33,003 bases of DNA from Lactobacillus delbrueckii subsp. delbrueckii DSM 20074 = JCM 1012. Lineage in GTDB: Bacteria > Bacillota > Bacilli > Lactobacillales > Lactobacillaceae. The notes under the pieces were generated by a model, which saw only the letters and a program-made list of their open reading frames with translations, made no database searches and was not told the origin of the DNA. Positions within the stretch are counted from its first letter, which is position 1. Every line of letters starts with the position of its first letter. Position numbers and translations under genes: made by a program. The stretch is from the NCBI RefSeq assembly GCF_001433875.1, contig NZ_AZCR01000003.1:1-33003 (forward strand). The letters run 5' to 3'. Positions 25,775 to 33,003 of the stretch are shown one piece after another.

Positions 25775-26539
25775 TCAGTCAAACAAGGCGGCTAAGTCCT
25801 GCAGGGTCAAGTCCTGCTTGGCCTGGCCTTGATAGTCGTGGCTGATTTGACCATGGTCTAAAACCAAAAGGCGGTTGCCATACTTTAAGGCGTCTTCCAT
25901 ATGGTGGGTGATCATCACCGCGGTGATCTTCTTGGCCCGGATCTGTTCATCGGTTGCCTCCATCAGCTTGCGGCTGGATCTGGGGTCAAGCGCCGCGGTA
26001 TGCTCGTCTAAAAGCAGAAGCTCCGGCTTATTATAGGTAGCCATGACGAAGCTCAAGGCCTGCCGCTGGCCGCCTGAGAGCTGGTCGACCGGCAGGTCCA
26101 GCTTGCCGGCCAGGTCGGGGTTGACCTTCTTCAGGGCTTCTTTGAAGGCCGGAATGTTTTCCTTCAGCCGGCGCAGCTTCAGCCCCCGCTTCTGCCCTCT
26201 TTTTGCGGCCAAAAGCAGATTTTCAGCCACCGTCATCCGGGGCGCCGTCCCCAGCTTGGGATCCTGGAAGACCCGGGCGATGTAGCTGCTGCGCTTGACC
26301 TCGCTTTCCTTGCTGATGTCTTCGCCGGCGTGTAGAATTTTTCCGCTGGTCGGCTGGATGGCCCCGGCCAAAACATTGAGCAGGGTGCTCTTGCCGGCCC
26401 CGTTGCCGCCTAGAAGGCAGATGAAGTCCCCTGGCTTGATCTTTAAGCTGAGCTTGCCCAGGATCTTGTTTTCCTCGCTAGTACCGCGGCCTACGACCAC
26501 TTCCAAATCGGTCAGTTCCAGTAAATTTTGACTAGTCAT
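25775..26539 (-). CDS. ABC transporter ATPase of TrpX-type importer
   Basis: The 254-residue ATPase has Walker A GGNGAGKST at about 44-52, Q-loop ARVFQDPKLGTAP, signature LSGGQRQALSF, Walker B LLLLDEHTAALDP and switch MITHHMEDAL. The pattern, with His following DE in Walker B and a switch of HHMEDAL, is that of ATPases paired with ABC_sub_bind proteins (the TrpXYZ-like group). It overlaps the permease gene by eight bases and ends the three-gene operon. The substrate follows from the binding protein. Confidence 0.93.
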   Translation of the reverse strand: MTSQNLLELTDLEVVVGRGTSEENKILGKLSLKIKPGDFICLLGGNGAGKSTLLNVLAGAIQPTSGKILHAGEDISKESEVKRSSYIARVFQDPKLGTAPRMTVAENLLLAAKRGQKRGLKLRRLKENIPAFKEALKKVNPDLAGKLDLPVDQLSGGQRQALSFVMATYNKPELLLLDEHTAALDPRSSRKLMEATDEQIRAKKITAVMITHHMEDALKYGNRLLVLDHGQISHDYQGQAKQDLTLQDLAALFD

Positions 26540-27428
26540 GCTTAAATCCTTTCATAAATGTCTGCTTGAGGCGGAATTTTTCTTCAACTTGCGGCAGCAT
26601 CATGCAGGCGGCCAGAACTAGTGAAGAAATCAAATTCAAGTTGTTTGAAGACAGGCCCACCTGGAGAACTGCCAATAAGAGCAGGCGGTAGATAATGCTG
26701 CCCAGGCTGACCGCGAATAACCGGCTGGCCAGGCCAAGGTTTCTGAAGACGACCTCACTGATGATGATGGAGGCCAGGGCAATAACGATCATCCCCATCC
26801 CCATGTTCACATCTGCGTAGCCGTTGCTTTGGGCGACCACCGCCCCGCAGAGGCCAACCAGGCCGTTGGAAATCATGAGGCCCGCCACCGTCATCTGCTG
26901 GGGGCTGATCCCCTGAGACTTGGCCATCTGCGGGTTGTCACCCGTGGCAATAAAGGCCTGGCCAAAGTCGGTTGACAAGAACCAGATCAAGTCGCAGGTG
27001 ACCAGAACCATCAAGATGGTGCCGGCAACGACGCTGTCAAAGTACTGGGGCAGTTTTTGCAAAAAGGCCAGGGAGTAGATGGTCTTTTTGCCTAAAAGGG
27101 AGACATTAGACTTGCCCATAACCATCAAGTCGATAGAGTAGATCCCGGTCATGGTCAAAATCCCGGCTAAAAGGCTGGGAATCTTACCCTTGGTGATCAA
27201 AAGGGCCGTGACCAGGCCGGCTAAAGCCCCCGCCACAAAGGCGGCCAAAGTGGCTAAAAAGGGGTTGGTCCCTTGCACGATCAGGCTGACGGAAACGGCC
27301 GCGCCTAAAGGGAAGGTCCCTTCCACGGTCATATCCGTCGTATTCATGATTCTGAAGCTGAGAAAGAGGCCCAGGCCCAGGAGCCCCCATAAGAAGCCCT
27401 GGCCAATTGCCGATACGATCAAATTCAT
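26532..27428 (-). CDS. ABC permease of TrpX-type importer
   Basis: The 298-residue membrane protein has about eight hydrophobic helices and the branched-chain-type permease pattern NTTDMTVEGTFPLGAAVS near the N-terminus. Later segments are LMISNGLVGLCGAVVAQSNG and ASIIISEVVF, as in the LivH/TrpY-like family. It starts MNLIVSAIGQGF at 27428 with AGGAGG in front and lies 18 bases after the binding protein gene. It forms the channel of the importer. Confidence 0.93.
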   Translation of the reverse strand: MNLIVSAIGQGFLWGLLGLGLFLSFRIMNTTDMTVEGTFPLGAAVSVSLIVQGTNPFLATLAAFVAGALAGLVTALLITKGKIPSLLAGILTMTGIYSIDLMVMGKSNVSLLGKKTIYSLAFLQKLPQYFDSVVAGTILMVLVTCDLIWFLSTDFGQAFIATGDNPQMAKSQGISPQQMTVAGLMISNGLVGLCGAVVAQSNGYADVNMGMGMIVIALASIIISEVVFRNLGLASRLFAVSLGSIIYRLLLLAVLQVGLSSNNLNLISSLVLAACMMLPQVEEKFRLKQTFMKGFKHD

Positions 27429-27446
27429 AAAAATCCTCCTTGTAAA

Positions 27447-28427
27447 CTACTTGTAGATGATTCCCTTAGACTTAGCTTCTTTCAAGAAGCTGGCCGGAAC
27501 CTTGGTGCCCAGCTTCTTAGCCTCCTTGAGGTTAAGATACAAGGTGCCGTGTTCAACATAGCGGATGGCCATGTTGCCTGGCTTTTTGCCCTGCAAGATC
27601 TGGACGGTCACCTTGGCCCCGATCAAGCCCAGCTGGTACTGGTCCACGCTGTAGGTGGCCAGGCCCCCGTCTTTAACCATGGTGCCGGCAGCCGGGAAGA
27701 CCGGCTTTTTAGCCGCGTTGGCGTTTTTGACCAGGGTCTGCATGGCCCCGGCAATCGTGTTGTCAGTCGGCACGATCACCGCGTCGACCTGGGTCAGCAT
27801 TTGCTGGGAGACCTGGTTTAAGTCATTGCTGTTGGAAATGGAGTAGGCCTTGTAGTTGATCCCCATCTGCTTGCAGTAGCTAACGATCTGCTTGTAGCCA
27901 GACACGGCTGAGCTGTCGCTTGAGGTGGAGATGATCCCCAGGGTCTTCAGCCTGGGCAAAAAGCGCTGGATCAACTTGAGCTGCTGCTTGATCGGCGCCC
28001 GGTCACTGACCCCGGTGATGTTGCCGCCGGGACGCATGTTGTTCTTCACCAGGCCCGCCCCCTTAGGGTCAGTCACTGCCCCTAAGACAATCGGCTTCTT
28101 TTTGGTCGCGTTGGCCAGGGCCTGGGAAGACGGGGTGGTGATCCCGAAGAGGACCTGGTCCTGGCTGTTGACTAGTTTTTCCGCCATGGTCTTCAGATTG
28201 CTCTGGTCATTGTTGGCGTTTTGGTAGTCGATCTTGACCTTGTAGCCCGACTTGGCCAGGCCAGCCTTGTAGCCCCGGTAGATTTCGTCCAGGGCCGGGT
28301 GGCGCATCAGGGTCAAGACCCCCACTCTGACTTCCTTGCTCTTTTGGGCCGCCGGCTTGATATTGATAAACAGGGCGGCTGCCAAAAAAAGATAAATTGC
28401 GGCAAAGGCCGCGAGCACCTTTTTCAT
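27447..28427 (-). CDS. ABC_sub_bind-family substrate-binding protein (TrpX-like)
   Basis: The 326-residue protein has an N-terminal hydrophobic helix (residues about 5-20) without a lipobox Cys. The periplasmic-binding fold follows, with VRVGVLTLMRHPALDEIYRG, FGITTPSSQAL, VLGAVTDPKGAGLV and AVIVPTDNTIAGAM. These elements match the ABC_sub_bind family (PF04392), whose TrpX members take up tryptophan in streptococci and lactobacilli. The start is ATG 28427 with GAGGTAAC upstream; the longer frame from 28502 is rejected. Transcripts from the only strong promoter upstream must pass a leader with two terminators, so expression is probably conditional. Confidence 0.92.
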   Translation of the reverse strand: MKKVLAAFAAIYLFLAAALFINIKPAAQKSKEVRVGVLTLMRHPALDEIYRGYKAGLAKSGYKVKIDYQNANNDQSNLKTMAEKLVNSQDQVLFGITTPSSQALANATKKKPIVLGAVTDPKGAGLVKNNMRPGGNITGVSDRAPIKQQLKLIQRFLPRLKTLGIISTSSDSSAVSGYKQIVSYCKQMGINYKAYSISNSNDLNQVSQQMLTQVDAVIVPTDNTIAGAMQTLVKNANAAKKPVFPAAGTMVKDGGLATYSVDQYQLGLIGAKVTVQILQGKKPGNMAIRYVEHGTLYLNLKEAKKLGTKVPASFLKEAKSKGIIYK

Positions 28428-28500
28428 TCTGTTACCTCGCAAATTAAAGCAAAAACTAAAGTACTGTAAATACAGAAAAAATAACAAACTAACCGAAAGC

Positions 28501-28534
28501 AAAATAAAAAGGAGGATCCGCCTGGATCCTCCTT
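28501..28534 (-). terminator. Second leader terminator of the ABC importer
   Basis: AAGGAGGATCC and GGATCCTCCTT are perfect 11-base arms around AGGC (minus strand), followed by TTTTTATTTT. It lies about 75 bases before the binding-protein start. Confidence 0.92.
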
Positions 28535-28549
28535 TTCTGTCTCTAAAAG

Positions 28550-28581
28550 AAAAATCCGGATAGATTTATTTACTATCCGGA
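28550..28581 (-). terminator. First leader terminator of the ABC importer
   Basis: On the minus strand TCCGGATAG and CTATCCGGA are perfect arms around TAAATAAAT, followed by TTTTTCTTTT. It stands about 75 bases after the leader peptide stop. Confidence 0.88.
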
Positions 28582-28596
28582 CACTAATCAACTTTT

Positions 28597-28666
28597 AGCA
28601 ATTCAGACAGCAATTCAAGCCAAAACAGATTGAATCGCCCCGCGAAACAATCTCTACTTGAATTGC
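28597..28666 (-). promoter_or_regulatory. Leader hairpin overlapping the peptide codons
   Basis: On the minus strand GCAATTCAAG (28657-28666), which is the Gln-Phe-Lys end of the peptide plus part of Trp, pairs perfectly with CTTGAATTGC (28610-28619). Nested within are AGATTG/CAATCT and GATTGT-side TCGC/GCGA around a GGG loop. A second copy of TGAATTGCT (28597-28605) can replace the outer arm with 8 pairs. A stalled or moving ribosome would decide which pairing forms. Confidence 0.75.
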
Positions 28667-28698
28667 CAGCTTTCTTTTACCATTGCTTGAAAGTTCAT
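28654..28698 (-). CDS. Leader peptide with single Trp codon
   Basis: The 14-codon frame reads MNFQAMVKESWQFK and ends TAG. GAGAGG stands eight bases before ATG 28698, and a consensus promoter lies 35 bases further up. Trp is codon 11; the next three codons form one arm of the leader hairpin. Its place before two tandem terminators and a TrpX-type importer suggests an attenuation peptide. It has no secretion signal, so a pheromone role is less likely. Confidence 0.75.
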   Translation of the reverse strand: MNFQAMVKESWQFK

Positions 28699-28739
28699 CT
28701 TTTTTACCTCTCGGTTAACATTTAATTTATTTTTAACTA

Positions 28740-28768
28740 ATCTTACTGGAAAGCCTTTCCTCTGTCAA
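28740..28768 (-). promoter_or_regulatory. Promoter of the ABC importer leader
   Basis: On the minus strand TTGACA (28763-28768) and TAAGAT (28740-28745) are exactly 17 bases apart, a near-consensus vegetative promoter. Transcription should begin near 28733. Confidence 0.88.
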
Positions 28769-28785
28769 GGCTATTTTTCGGCTTT

Positions 28786-30272
28786 TTACCAGCGGCCGGA
28801 AAGAATTTCCCCTCTTTGGGCCAATTGAGCATATAGCTGGCTGCCGTCACTGGCCAGACCTTCGATTTCCCGGTTGGAGACATGCTTCCAGGTCTTCTGG
28901 TAAGTCCCATTAGTCTGCAATTTGAAGATCAAGTTGTTAAAGGCCAGGTACATGTTGCTGCCGCTTACGCTGAAGCCCTGGACCGGAGAACTGCCGGCCT
29001 GCTGCTTGACGAAGTGGCTTTGGGTCGCCGTTACCTAACTGACCTGCCAGCGGTTGTTGACCAGGTTAAGGCGCCAGAATTCATAGCGGCCAAAGGCCGC
29101 GTTGTGGAAGACCCCGTACATGGTATTGTCGCCGGCAAAAGCGGCGTTGTAGAAGTAGCGGCCAGAGCTGCCGACGTCTACCCGGATGCTCCAGACCTTG
29201 TTGATGGTCAAGTCGCTCTTCTTCAGCTGCAGGATTTCTTCCGAGTAAAAACCGTTGCTTGCCCCGCCTGGCAGCTTGTTTTCGTTGGCCAGGACATAGA
29301 TGTACTTTGAACTTGCCCCCAGTGACTGGCCGTGGCCCAAGCGCATGTAAGGACTCACTTTGACATTTTGGGAGTAGCTCTTAAACTTGCCAAAACTCAG
29401 CTTCTTGTAGAGGTAGCTGCGCGGTGACAGATACTGGGCCTGGTACTTGTTCAGCTTCTTCATGTTGAAGGCCACGATGTTGCCCTTAAGCTGGTCGCTG
29501 GCCGCGGCTGACCGGTACCAGCTGCTGTAAGCCCAGCCGCCATTTACGGCCAAGCCTTCCATAACCGGACCGACCTGCTGCCAGTCATTGGTCTCCAGGC
29601 TCAAGTTGCGCGGCTCCCAAAGCTGGGTGGCCAGGGTCAAGCCGCCGCTGGTCCAGCGGTTGCCGCTGGTCTCTGTGCCATGGCGGTGGGCGGCGTTCCA
29701 GTTCTTGGAGCTGCCGGAATGCTTTCTCGTGCTGACCAGCCCTTCTTCGCGCTAACAGCCGGCTTAAGGTTCCGGTTCGGGTTAGCCGTCTTCACCAATT
29801 CAACGGTTGTCTTGGCCTTGCCATAAGTAAAAGTCAGCTTGTTCCCGGACAGACTGGCCTTAACCGCGCCATTTGCCGGGTCCACCATGGTCCCGTGAGC
29901 GTCGGTCACATAGCTGATAGCGTCCTTGTAGTTAAAGCGGTTGTCATCTTCGACCAGGTAGATTTGCTTGGCCGCGGAAATCTTGTTTCTGACAAACCAC
30001 TTTTCACTAACCCAGCCTAAAGGGCGGCCGTTGGCATAGATATAGGCATAAGTCCCCTTCTTGGTCTTCTTGCTGGCCGTTGACTGGATCTTGCTGTACT
30101 TAAAGTACTTAGTGGTCGTCACTTTCTTGCTGGCGTCCTTCTTGGTTACTTTGGCATAGATCCCCATGTTTTTCGTGCCAGGCATCTTGCTGACCGTGGC
30201 CGCCTGGACCGTTTAAGCCTGGCCAATAAAGGCCACCGCCAGCAGGAGCAAGCAGAGCAGTTTCTTATCCAT
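28786..30272 (-). pseudogene. Broken secreted surface-protein gene
   Basis: From ATG 30272 the minus strand reads a signal peptide, MDKKLLCLLLLAVAFIGQA, then TAA at 30213-30215, then continues in frame as TVQAATVSK. A cell-wall-type segment follows (MGIYAKVTKKDASKK, YFKYSKIQST, GWVSEKWFV), like the SH3/SLAP-like repeats of lactobacillus surface proteins. Near 29727-29760 the frame shifts; the proper continuation GLVSTRKHSGSSKNW runs into a beta-rich region (LATQLWEPRNLSL, YVLANENKLPGG). A TAG at 29035-29037 interrupts it, but coding goes on in the same frame to TAA at 28786 (SGRW at the end). Three separate lesions in about 490 codons make it a pseudogene of an exported, non-covalently wall-bound protein. 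The function of intact relatives is unknown to me. Confidence 0.85.
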
Positions 30273-30378
30273 TTCTTTTTCACTTTCTATATAAATTAGA
30301 TTCTTTCCAGCTAAAAAAGCCTTTTCACATAAGGACATTATAGCACCAGTTTATTTTTTGAAAAAGAGTGCGCCAAGT

Positions 30379-30433
30379 TTGACAGACCCGGCCAGGAGTG
30401 TTTTAATTAGCACTATATCCAAATGAGTGCTAA
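30379..30433 (+). promoter_or_regulatory. clpP promoter with CIRCE operator
   Basis: TTGACA (30379-30384) and TTTAAT (30402-30407) are 17 bases apart. TTAGCACTA-N9-GAGTGCTAA (30407-30433) matches the CIRCE inverted repeat at 17 of 18 positions and covers the start site. HrcA should therefore repress clpP and release it on heat stress. Confidence 0.92.
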
Positions 30434-30455
30434 TCCAATCACTAGGAGGAAAATT

Positions 30456-31040
30456 ATGTTAGTACCTACAGTTATTGAACAAACGGCCCGCGGCGAACGC
30501 GCTTATGACATTTACTCCCGCTTGCTGAAGGACCGGATCATCATGCTGAGCGGTGAAGTTAACGACCAAATGGCCAACTCCATCATTGCCCAGCTGCTTT
30601 TCCTTGACGCGCAAGACAATACTAAAGACATTTACATGTACATCAACTCACCAGGCGGTGTGATCACTTCCGGCATGGCTATCGTGGACACCATGAACTT
30701 CATCAAGTCACCAGTTTCCACCATTGCCACCGGTATGGCAGCTTCCATGGCCTCAATCATTTTGGCTGAAGGCGAAAAGGGCAAGCGTTTTGCCCTGCCG
30801 CACGCTACTGTCCTCATCCACCAGCCTTTGGGCGGGGCGCAAGGGCAAGCTACGGAAATCCAAATTGCCGCTGAAGAAATCTTGAAGACCAGAAAGATGA
30901 TCAATGAAATCTTGGCCAAGGACTCCGGCCAGGACATCGAAACCATCAAGCGCGACACTGAACGCGACCACTACATGACCGCTCAGGAAGCCAAGGACTA
31001 CGGCTTGATTGACGATATCATGGTCAACCAAAACAAGTAA
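30456..31040 (+). CDS. clpP: ATP-dependent Clp protease proteolytic subunit
   Basis: ClpP forms the double-ring protease that, with ClpC, ClpE or ClpX, degrades misfolded and regulatory proteins. The 194-residue protein has the catalytic Ser in TGMAASMAS at about 94-102, His in [14 protein letters not shown], and Asp in [10 protein letters not shown]. The N-terminal [24 protein letters not shown] is standard (given here as its first part, VPTVIEQT). ATG 30456 follows AGGAGG; the longer frame from 30423 lies in the CIRCE element and is rejected. It is transcribed away from the neighbouring whiA-yvcK genes and regulated by heat through CIRCE. Confidence 0.98.
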   Translation: MLVPTVIEQTARGERAYDIYSRLLKDRIIMLSGEVNDQMANSIIAQLLFLDAQDNTKDIYMYINSPGGVITSGMAIVDTMNFIKSPVSTIATGMAASMASIILAEGEKGKRFALPHATVLIHQPLGGAQGQATEIQIAAEEILKTRKMINEILAKDSGQDIETIKRDTERDHYMTAQEAKDYGLIDDIMVNQNK

Positions 31041-31059
31041 TCCGCTTATCGGGAAAAGA

Positions 31060-31091
31060 AAATCCAGACGACTGAAATAGCCGTCTGGATT
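31060..31091. terminator. Bidirectional terminator between clpP and whiA
   Basis: AATCCAGACG (31061-31070) and CGTCTGGATT (31082-31091) pair perfectly and are flanked by A and T runs (TTTTTT follows). It ends both convergent genes. Confidence 0.92.
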
Positions 31092-31107
31092 TTTTGTTGT
31101 CTTATTA

Positions 31108-32040
31108 TTAGCGGAGGTTTTCCGCGATCTCATGCAATTTCTTCAAGCGGTGGTTAACCCCGGACTTGGAAATCGGCCCGTCGGGAACCTGCTCAGCCAG
31201 TTCCTTGAGGGAAAGTTCCGGGTGCTGCAGGCGGAAGCGGGCCAGGCTGGCCAGCTTTTCCGGCAAAGACTCCAGGCCCTGCTTTTGGTCAATCAATTCA
31301 ATGTCTTCCACCTGCTTGGCGGCCGCACCGGCCGTCTTGCGGAGGTTGGCCGTGTCGCAGTTGACCAGGCGGTTGACGGAATTGCGCATGTCCCGCATGA
31401 TCCGCAGGTCCTCAAAGGCCAGCATGGCATTGACCGCCCCGACCACATGAAGGAAGTCGCCGATTTTTTCCGCTTCTTTCAAGTAGACGATGCTGCCGCT
31501 TCTACGGGCCGTCACCTTGGCATTGAGGTCAAAGTACTTGTTCATGATCTCCTGCAGATCCTGGCTGTGATTGGCATAGGTGCAATAGATTTCCAGGTGG
31601 TAGCGGCTGGTTTCCGGATTGTTGACGCTGCCGCTGGCCAAAAAGGCCCCCCGCAGGTAGGACATTGACCGCTGCTCTGAATACTTGATCTTGTCCGGCA
31701 CCCCGGTGATGAAGCCTTTTTTCGGGGAATAGATCTCTAAATCCGCCATAATCTCGCTGACCATCTGGGACACTCTGACCAGGTACTGGTGGTTCTTCTT
31801 CAGCTTCATCTTCCGGGTCACGATCAGCTGGGGCTCAAAGCCGTAGGCCGTCTTGATCAGGGAAAAAATCCGCCGGGCAATGGCCGGGTTTTCCGTCACG
31901 ATGTCCAGGCTCATCTGCCCGTCATGCCGGCTCAAAACCGCGTTCATCCGCAAAAAGGCCGCCAGTTCCGCCTTGGCATGCTCGGGATGGACCTCGATTG
32001 AAGTCAGTTCTTTTTTTACCTCACTGGCATAACTCGCCAT
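31108..32040 (-). CDS. whiA: WhiA sporulation/cell-division regulator homologue
   Basis: The 310-residue protein has the WhiA layout: an N-terminal LAGLIDADG-like domain (SYASEVKKELTSI, LRGAFLASGSVNNPE) and a C-terminal helix-turn-helix (HPELSLKELAEQV, GPISKSGVNHRLKKLHEIA). In non-sporulating Firmicutes WhiA binds DNA and influences division and chromosome segregation. ATG 32040 follows AGGAAG; the frame extending to 32151 lies inside yvcK and is rejected. It is seven bases after yvcK, as in most Firmicutes (rapZ-yvcK-whiA). Confidence 0.96.
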   Translation of the reverse strand: MASYASEVKKELTSIEVHPEHAKAELAAFLRMNAVLSRHDGQMSLDIVTENPAIARRIFSLIKTAYGFEPQLIVTRKMKLKKNHQYLVRVSQMVSEIMADLEIYSPKKGFITGVPDKIKYSEQRSMSYLRGAFLASGSVNNPETSRYHLEIYCTYANHSQDLQEIMNKYFDLNAKVTARRSGSIVYLKEAEKIGDFLHVVGAVNAMLAFEDLRIMRDMRNSVNRLVNCDTANLRKTAGAAAKQVEDIELIDQKQGLESLPEKLASLARFRLQHPELSLKELAEQVPDGPISKSGVNHRLKKLHEIAENLR

Positions 32041-32047
32041 TAACTTC

Positions 32048-33003
32048 CTACTTTCTCTTAAACATTTCCTGCAGGGCCAGGTCAATGATTTCCCTGGCCA
32101 CCTTGTCGCCGTCATGGAAGACCAGGCCGCTTCGCTGGTCGATAAAGTCATCCGTAATCACCCGGCAGTTCTGTTCCTGCAGGCCGGCAAAGTCGTTGGC
32201 GACCGGCTTTAAATACTCATCATAGTCTTCCGGATGGAACTTGGTCATGTCGATCCGGGCCCCATTGACCAGGGCGGTGTCGATATAATTGCCGCCCAGG
32301 TGCTGGTTGATGACCCGGACGTGGTCGGCATCGCTTAAGCCCACCGTTTCCCCGGCCTGGGTCATGATGTTGCAGACGTAAACCACTTCAGCCTTAGTCT
32401 CCCGGACTGCCTGGCCAACATTCGGGATCATCAGGTTCGGCAGAATCGAGGTAAACAAGGACCCTGGCCCCAGGACAATAGCATCGGCCTGCATAATGGC
32501 CTCGATCACCGGACCGGGAGCTGCCGGCTCACCGTCATCAGCTGTTACCCAGACCCGCTTGATCTGCTTGTGCTGGCTGGTAATTTCCACTTCCCCGCTG
32601 CTCTGGCTGCCGTCCATGAATTCCGCGTTCAAGGTCAAAGGTTCGTTAGCAGAAGGATAAATGTGACCATCAACCTCCATCATGGCTGATAAGTTCTGGA
32701 CAGCGTCAAAAATATTCCCCTGCATCTCGCTTAAGGCCGCGATGATCAAGTTGCCGATGGCGTGGCCGGAGAAAAAGGAGTCCTTTGATTCAAAGCGGTA
32801 CTGGAAGATCTGCTTTTTTTCTTGCGAGAGGTCGCTCAAGGAAACCAGGACATTGCGGATGTCGCCCGGGGGAACGACGTTGATGTAGTTGCGGATGATC
32901 CCGGATGACCCGCCGTCGTCAGAGACGGTCACGATCGCCGTGATCTCCGCGTCCTGCTTTTTCAAGGCCTGCAAAATGACTGGCAGGCCGGTCCCCCCGC
33001 CGA
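32048..33003 (-). CDS. yvcK: Gluconeogenesis factor YvcK family, start outside window
   Basis: The gene runs off the right end. The in-frame sequence at the edge, [13 protein letters not shown], is the N-terminal nucleotide-sugar motif of this CofD-like family, so only about ten codons are missing. Further marks are [36 protein letters not shown] and [15 protein letters not shown]. YvcK binds UDP-sugars and is needed for cell shape and growth on gluconeogenic carbon in Bacillus. It lies upstream of whiA; rapZ is expected just outside the window. Confidence 0.95.
   Translation of the reverse strand, partial: GGGTGLPVILQALKKQDAEITAIVTVSDDGGSSGIIRNYINVVPPGDIRNVLVSLSDLSQEKKQIFQYRFESKDSFFSGHAIGNLIIAALSEMQGNIFDAVQNLSAMMEVDGHIYPSANEPLTLNAEFMDGSQSSGEVEITSQHKQIKRVWVTADDGEPAAPGPVIEAIMQADAIVLGPGSLFTSILPNLMIPNVGQAVRETKAEVVYVCNIMTQAGETVGLSDADHVRVINQHLGGNYIDTALVNGARIDMTKFHPEDYDEYLKPVANDFAGLQEQNCRVITDDFIDQRSGLVFHDGDKVAREIIDLALQEMFKRK

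Noticed and set aside
28464..28475. Palindrome CTGTAAATACAG near the binding-protein gene as a cop box
   Set aside because: The arms are in the opposite order to TACANNTGTA, and there is no copper gene or clear promoter beside it.
28428..28740. T-box riboswitch before the TrpX-type genes
   Set aside because: I found no T-box sequence or specifier arrangement; a peptide frame and two terminators are there instead.
30370..30406. CtsR operator at clpP
   Set aside because: Only one half-site like TTTGAC is present; the tandem repeat is missing, while CIRCE is nearly perfect.
1..33003. CRISPR arrays, insertion sequences, prophage or integration sites
   Set aside because: I saw no regularly spaced repeats, transposase or integrase genes, or terminal inverted repeats.

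Overview
The window looks like chromosomal core sequence from a low-redundancy lactic acid bacterium, most likely Lactobacillus delbrueckii or a very close relative. This species call is inference, not a database match. It rests on Firmicutes gene order (yvcK-whiA beside clpP; cggR-gap-pgk-tpiA; cdaA-cdaR-glmM; ung-pta-tsaE), strong AGGAGG-type ribosome binding sites, GC-rich third codon positions that are unusual for lactobacilli, and two decayed genes that fit the reductive evolution of dairy L. delbrueckii. Most genes lie on the minus strand.

Layout. 1-1.1 kb: terminator and a broken PAS-GGDEF gene. 1.3-2.9 kb: operon of two adjacent crcB/Fluc fluoride channel genes and an unknown membrane protein. 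2.9-5.77 kb: copper operon copY - membrane-anchored cupredoxin - copA, with a promoter flanked by cop boxes inside the 3' end of the next gene. 5.7-7.6 kb: serine hydrolase and a HAD phosphatase. 7.7-15.6 kb: a long minus-strand run murB - potABCD - cdaA - cdaR - glmM that joins peptidoglycan precursor synthesis, polyamine import and c-di-AMP synthesis. 15.7-16.3 kb: plus-strand DEDDh exonuclease. 16.3-18.5 kb: ung - pta - tsaE. 18.7-20.2 kb: plus-strand HAD phosphatase and an unknown protein, whose end overlaps a convergent GNAT gene. 20.7-21.1 kb: AT-rich stretch without a convincing gene. 21.1-25.5 kb: cggR - gap - pgk - tpiA, with a terminator between gap and pgk. 25.6 kb: tRNA-Arg(CCG). 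25.8-28.8 kb: a TrpX-type ABC importer (binding protein, permease, ATPase) preceded by an elaborate leader. 28.8-30.3 kb: broken secreted surface-protein gene. 30.4-31.1 kb: clpP with a CIRCE operator. 31.1-33.0 kb: whiA and the start-truncated yvcK.

The most interesting element is the leader of the ABC importer (28501-28768). A consensus promoter drives a 14-codon peptide with a single Trp codon. The codons after Trp form one arm of a long nested hairpin, and two perfect intrinsic terminators stand in tandem before the binding-protein gene. This has the architecture of a ribosome-mediated attenuator, probably sensing tryptophan. I could not draw a clear antiterminator, so the mechanism remains a hypothesis.
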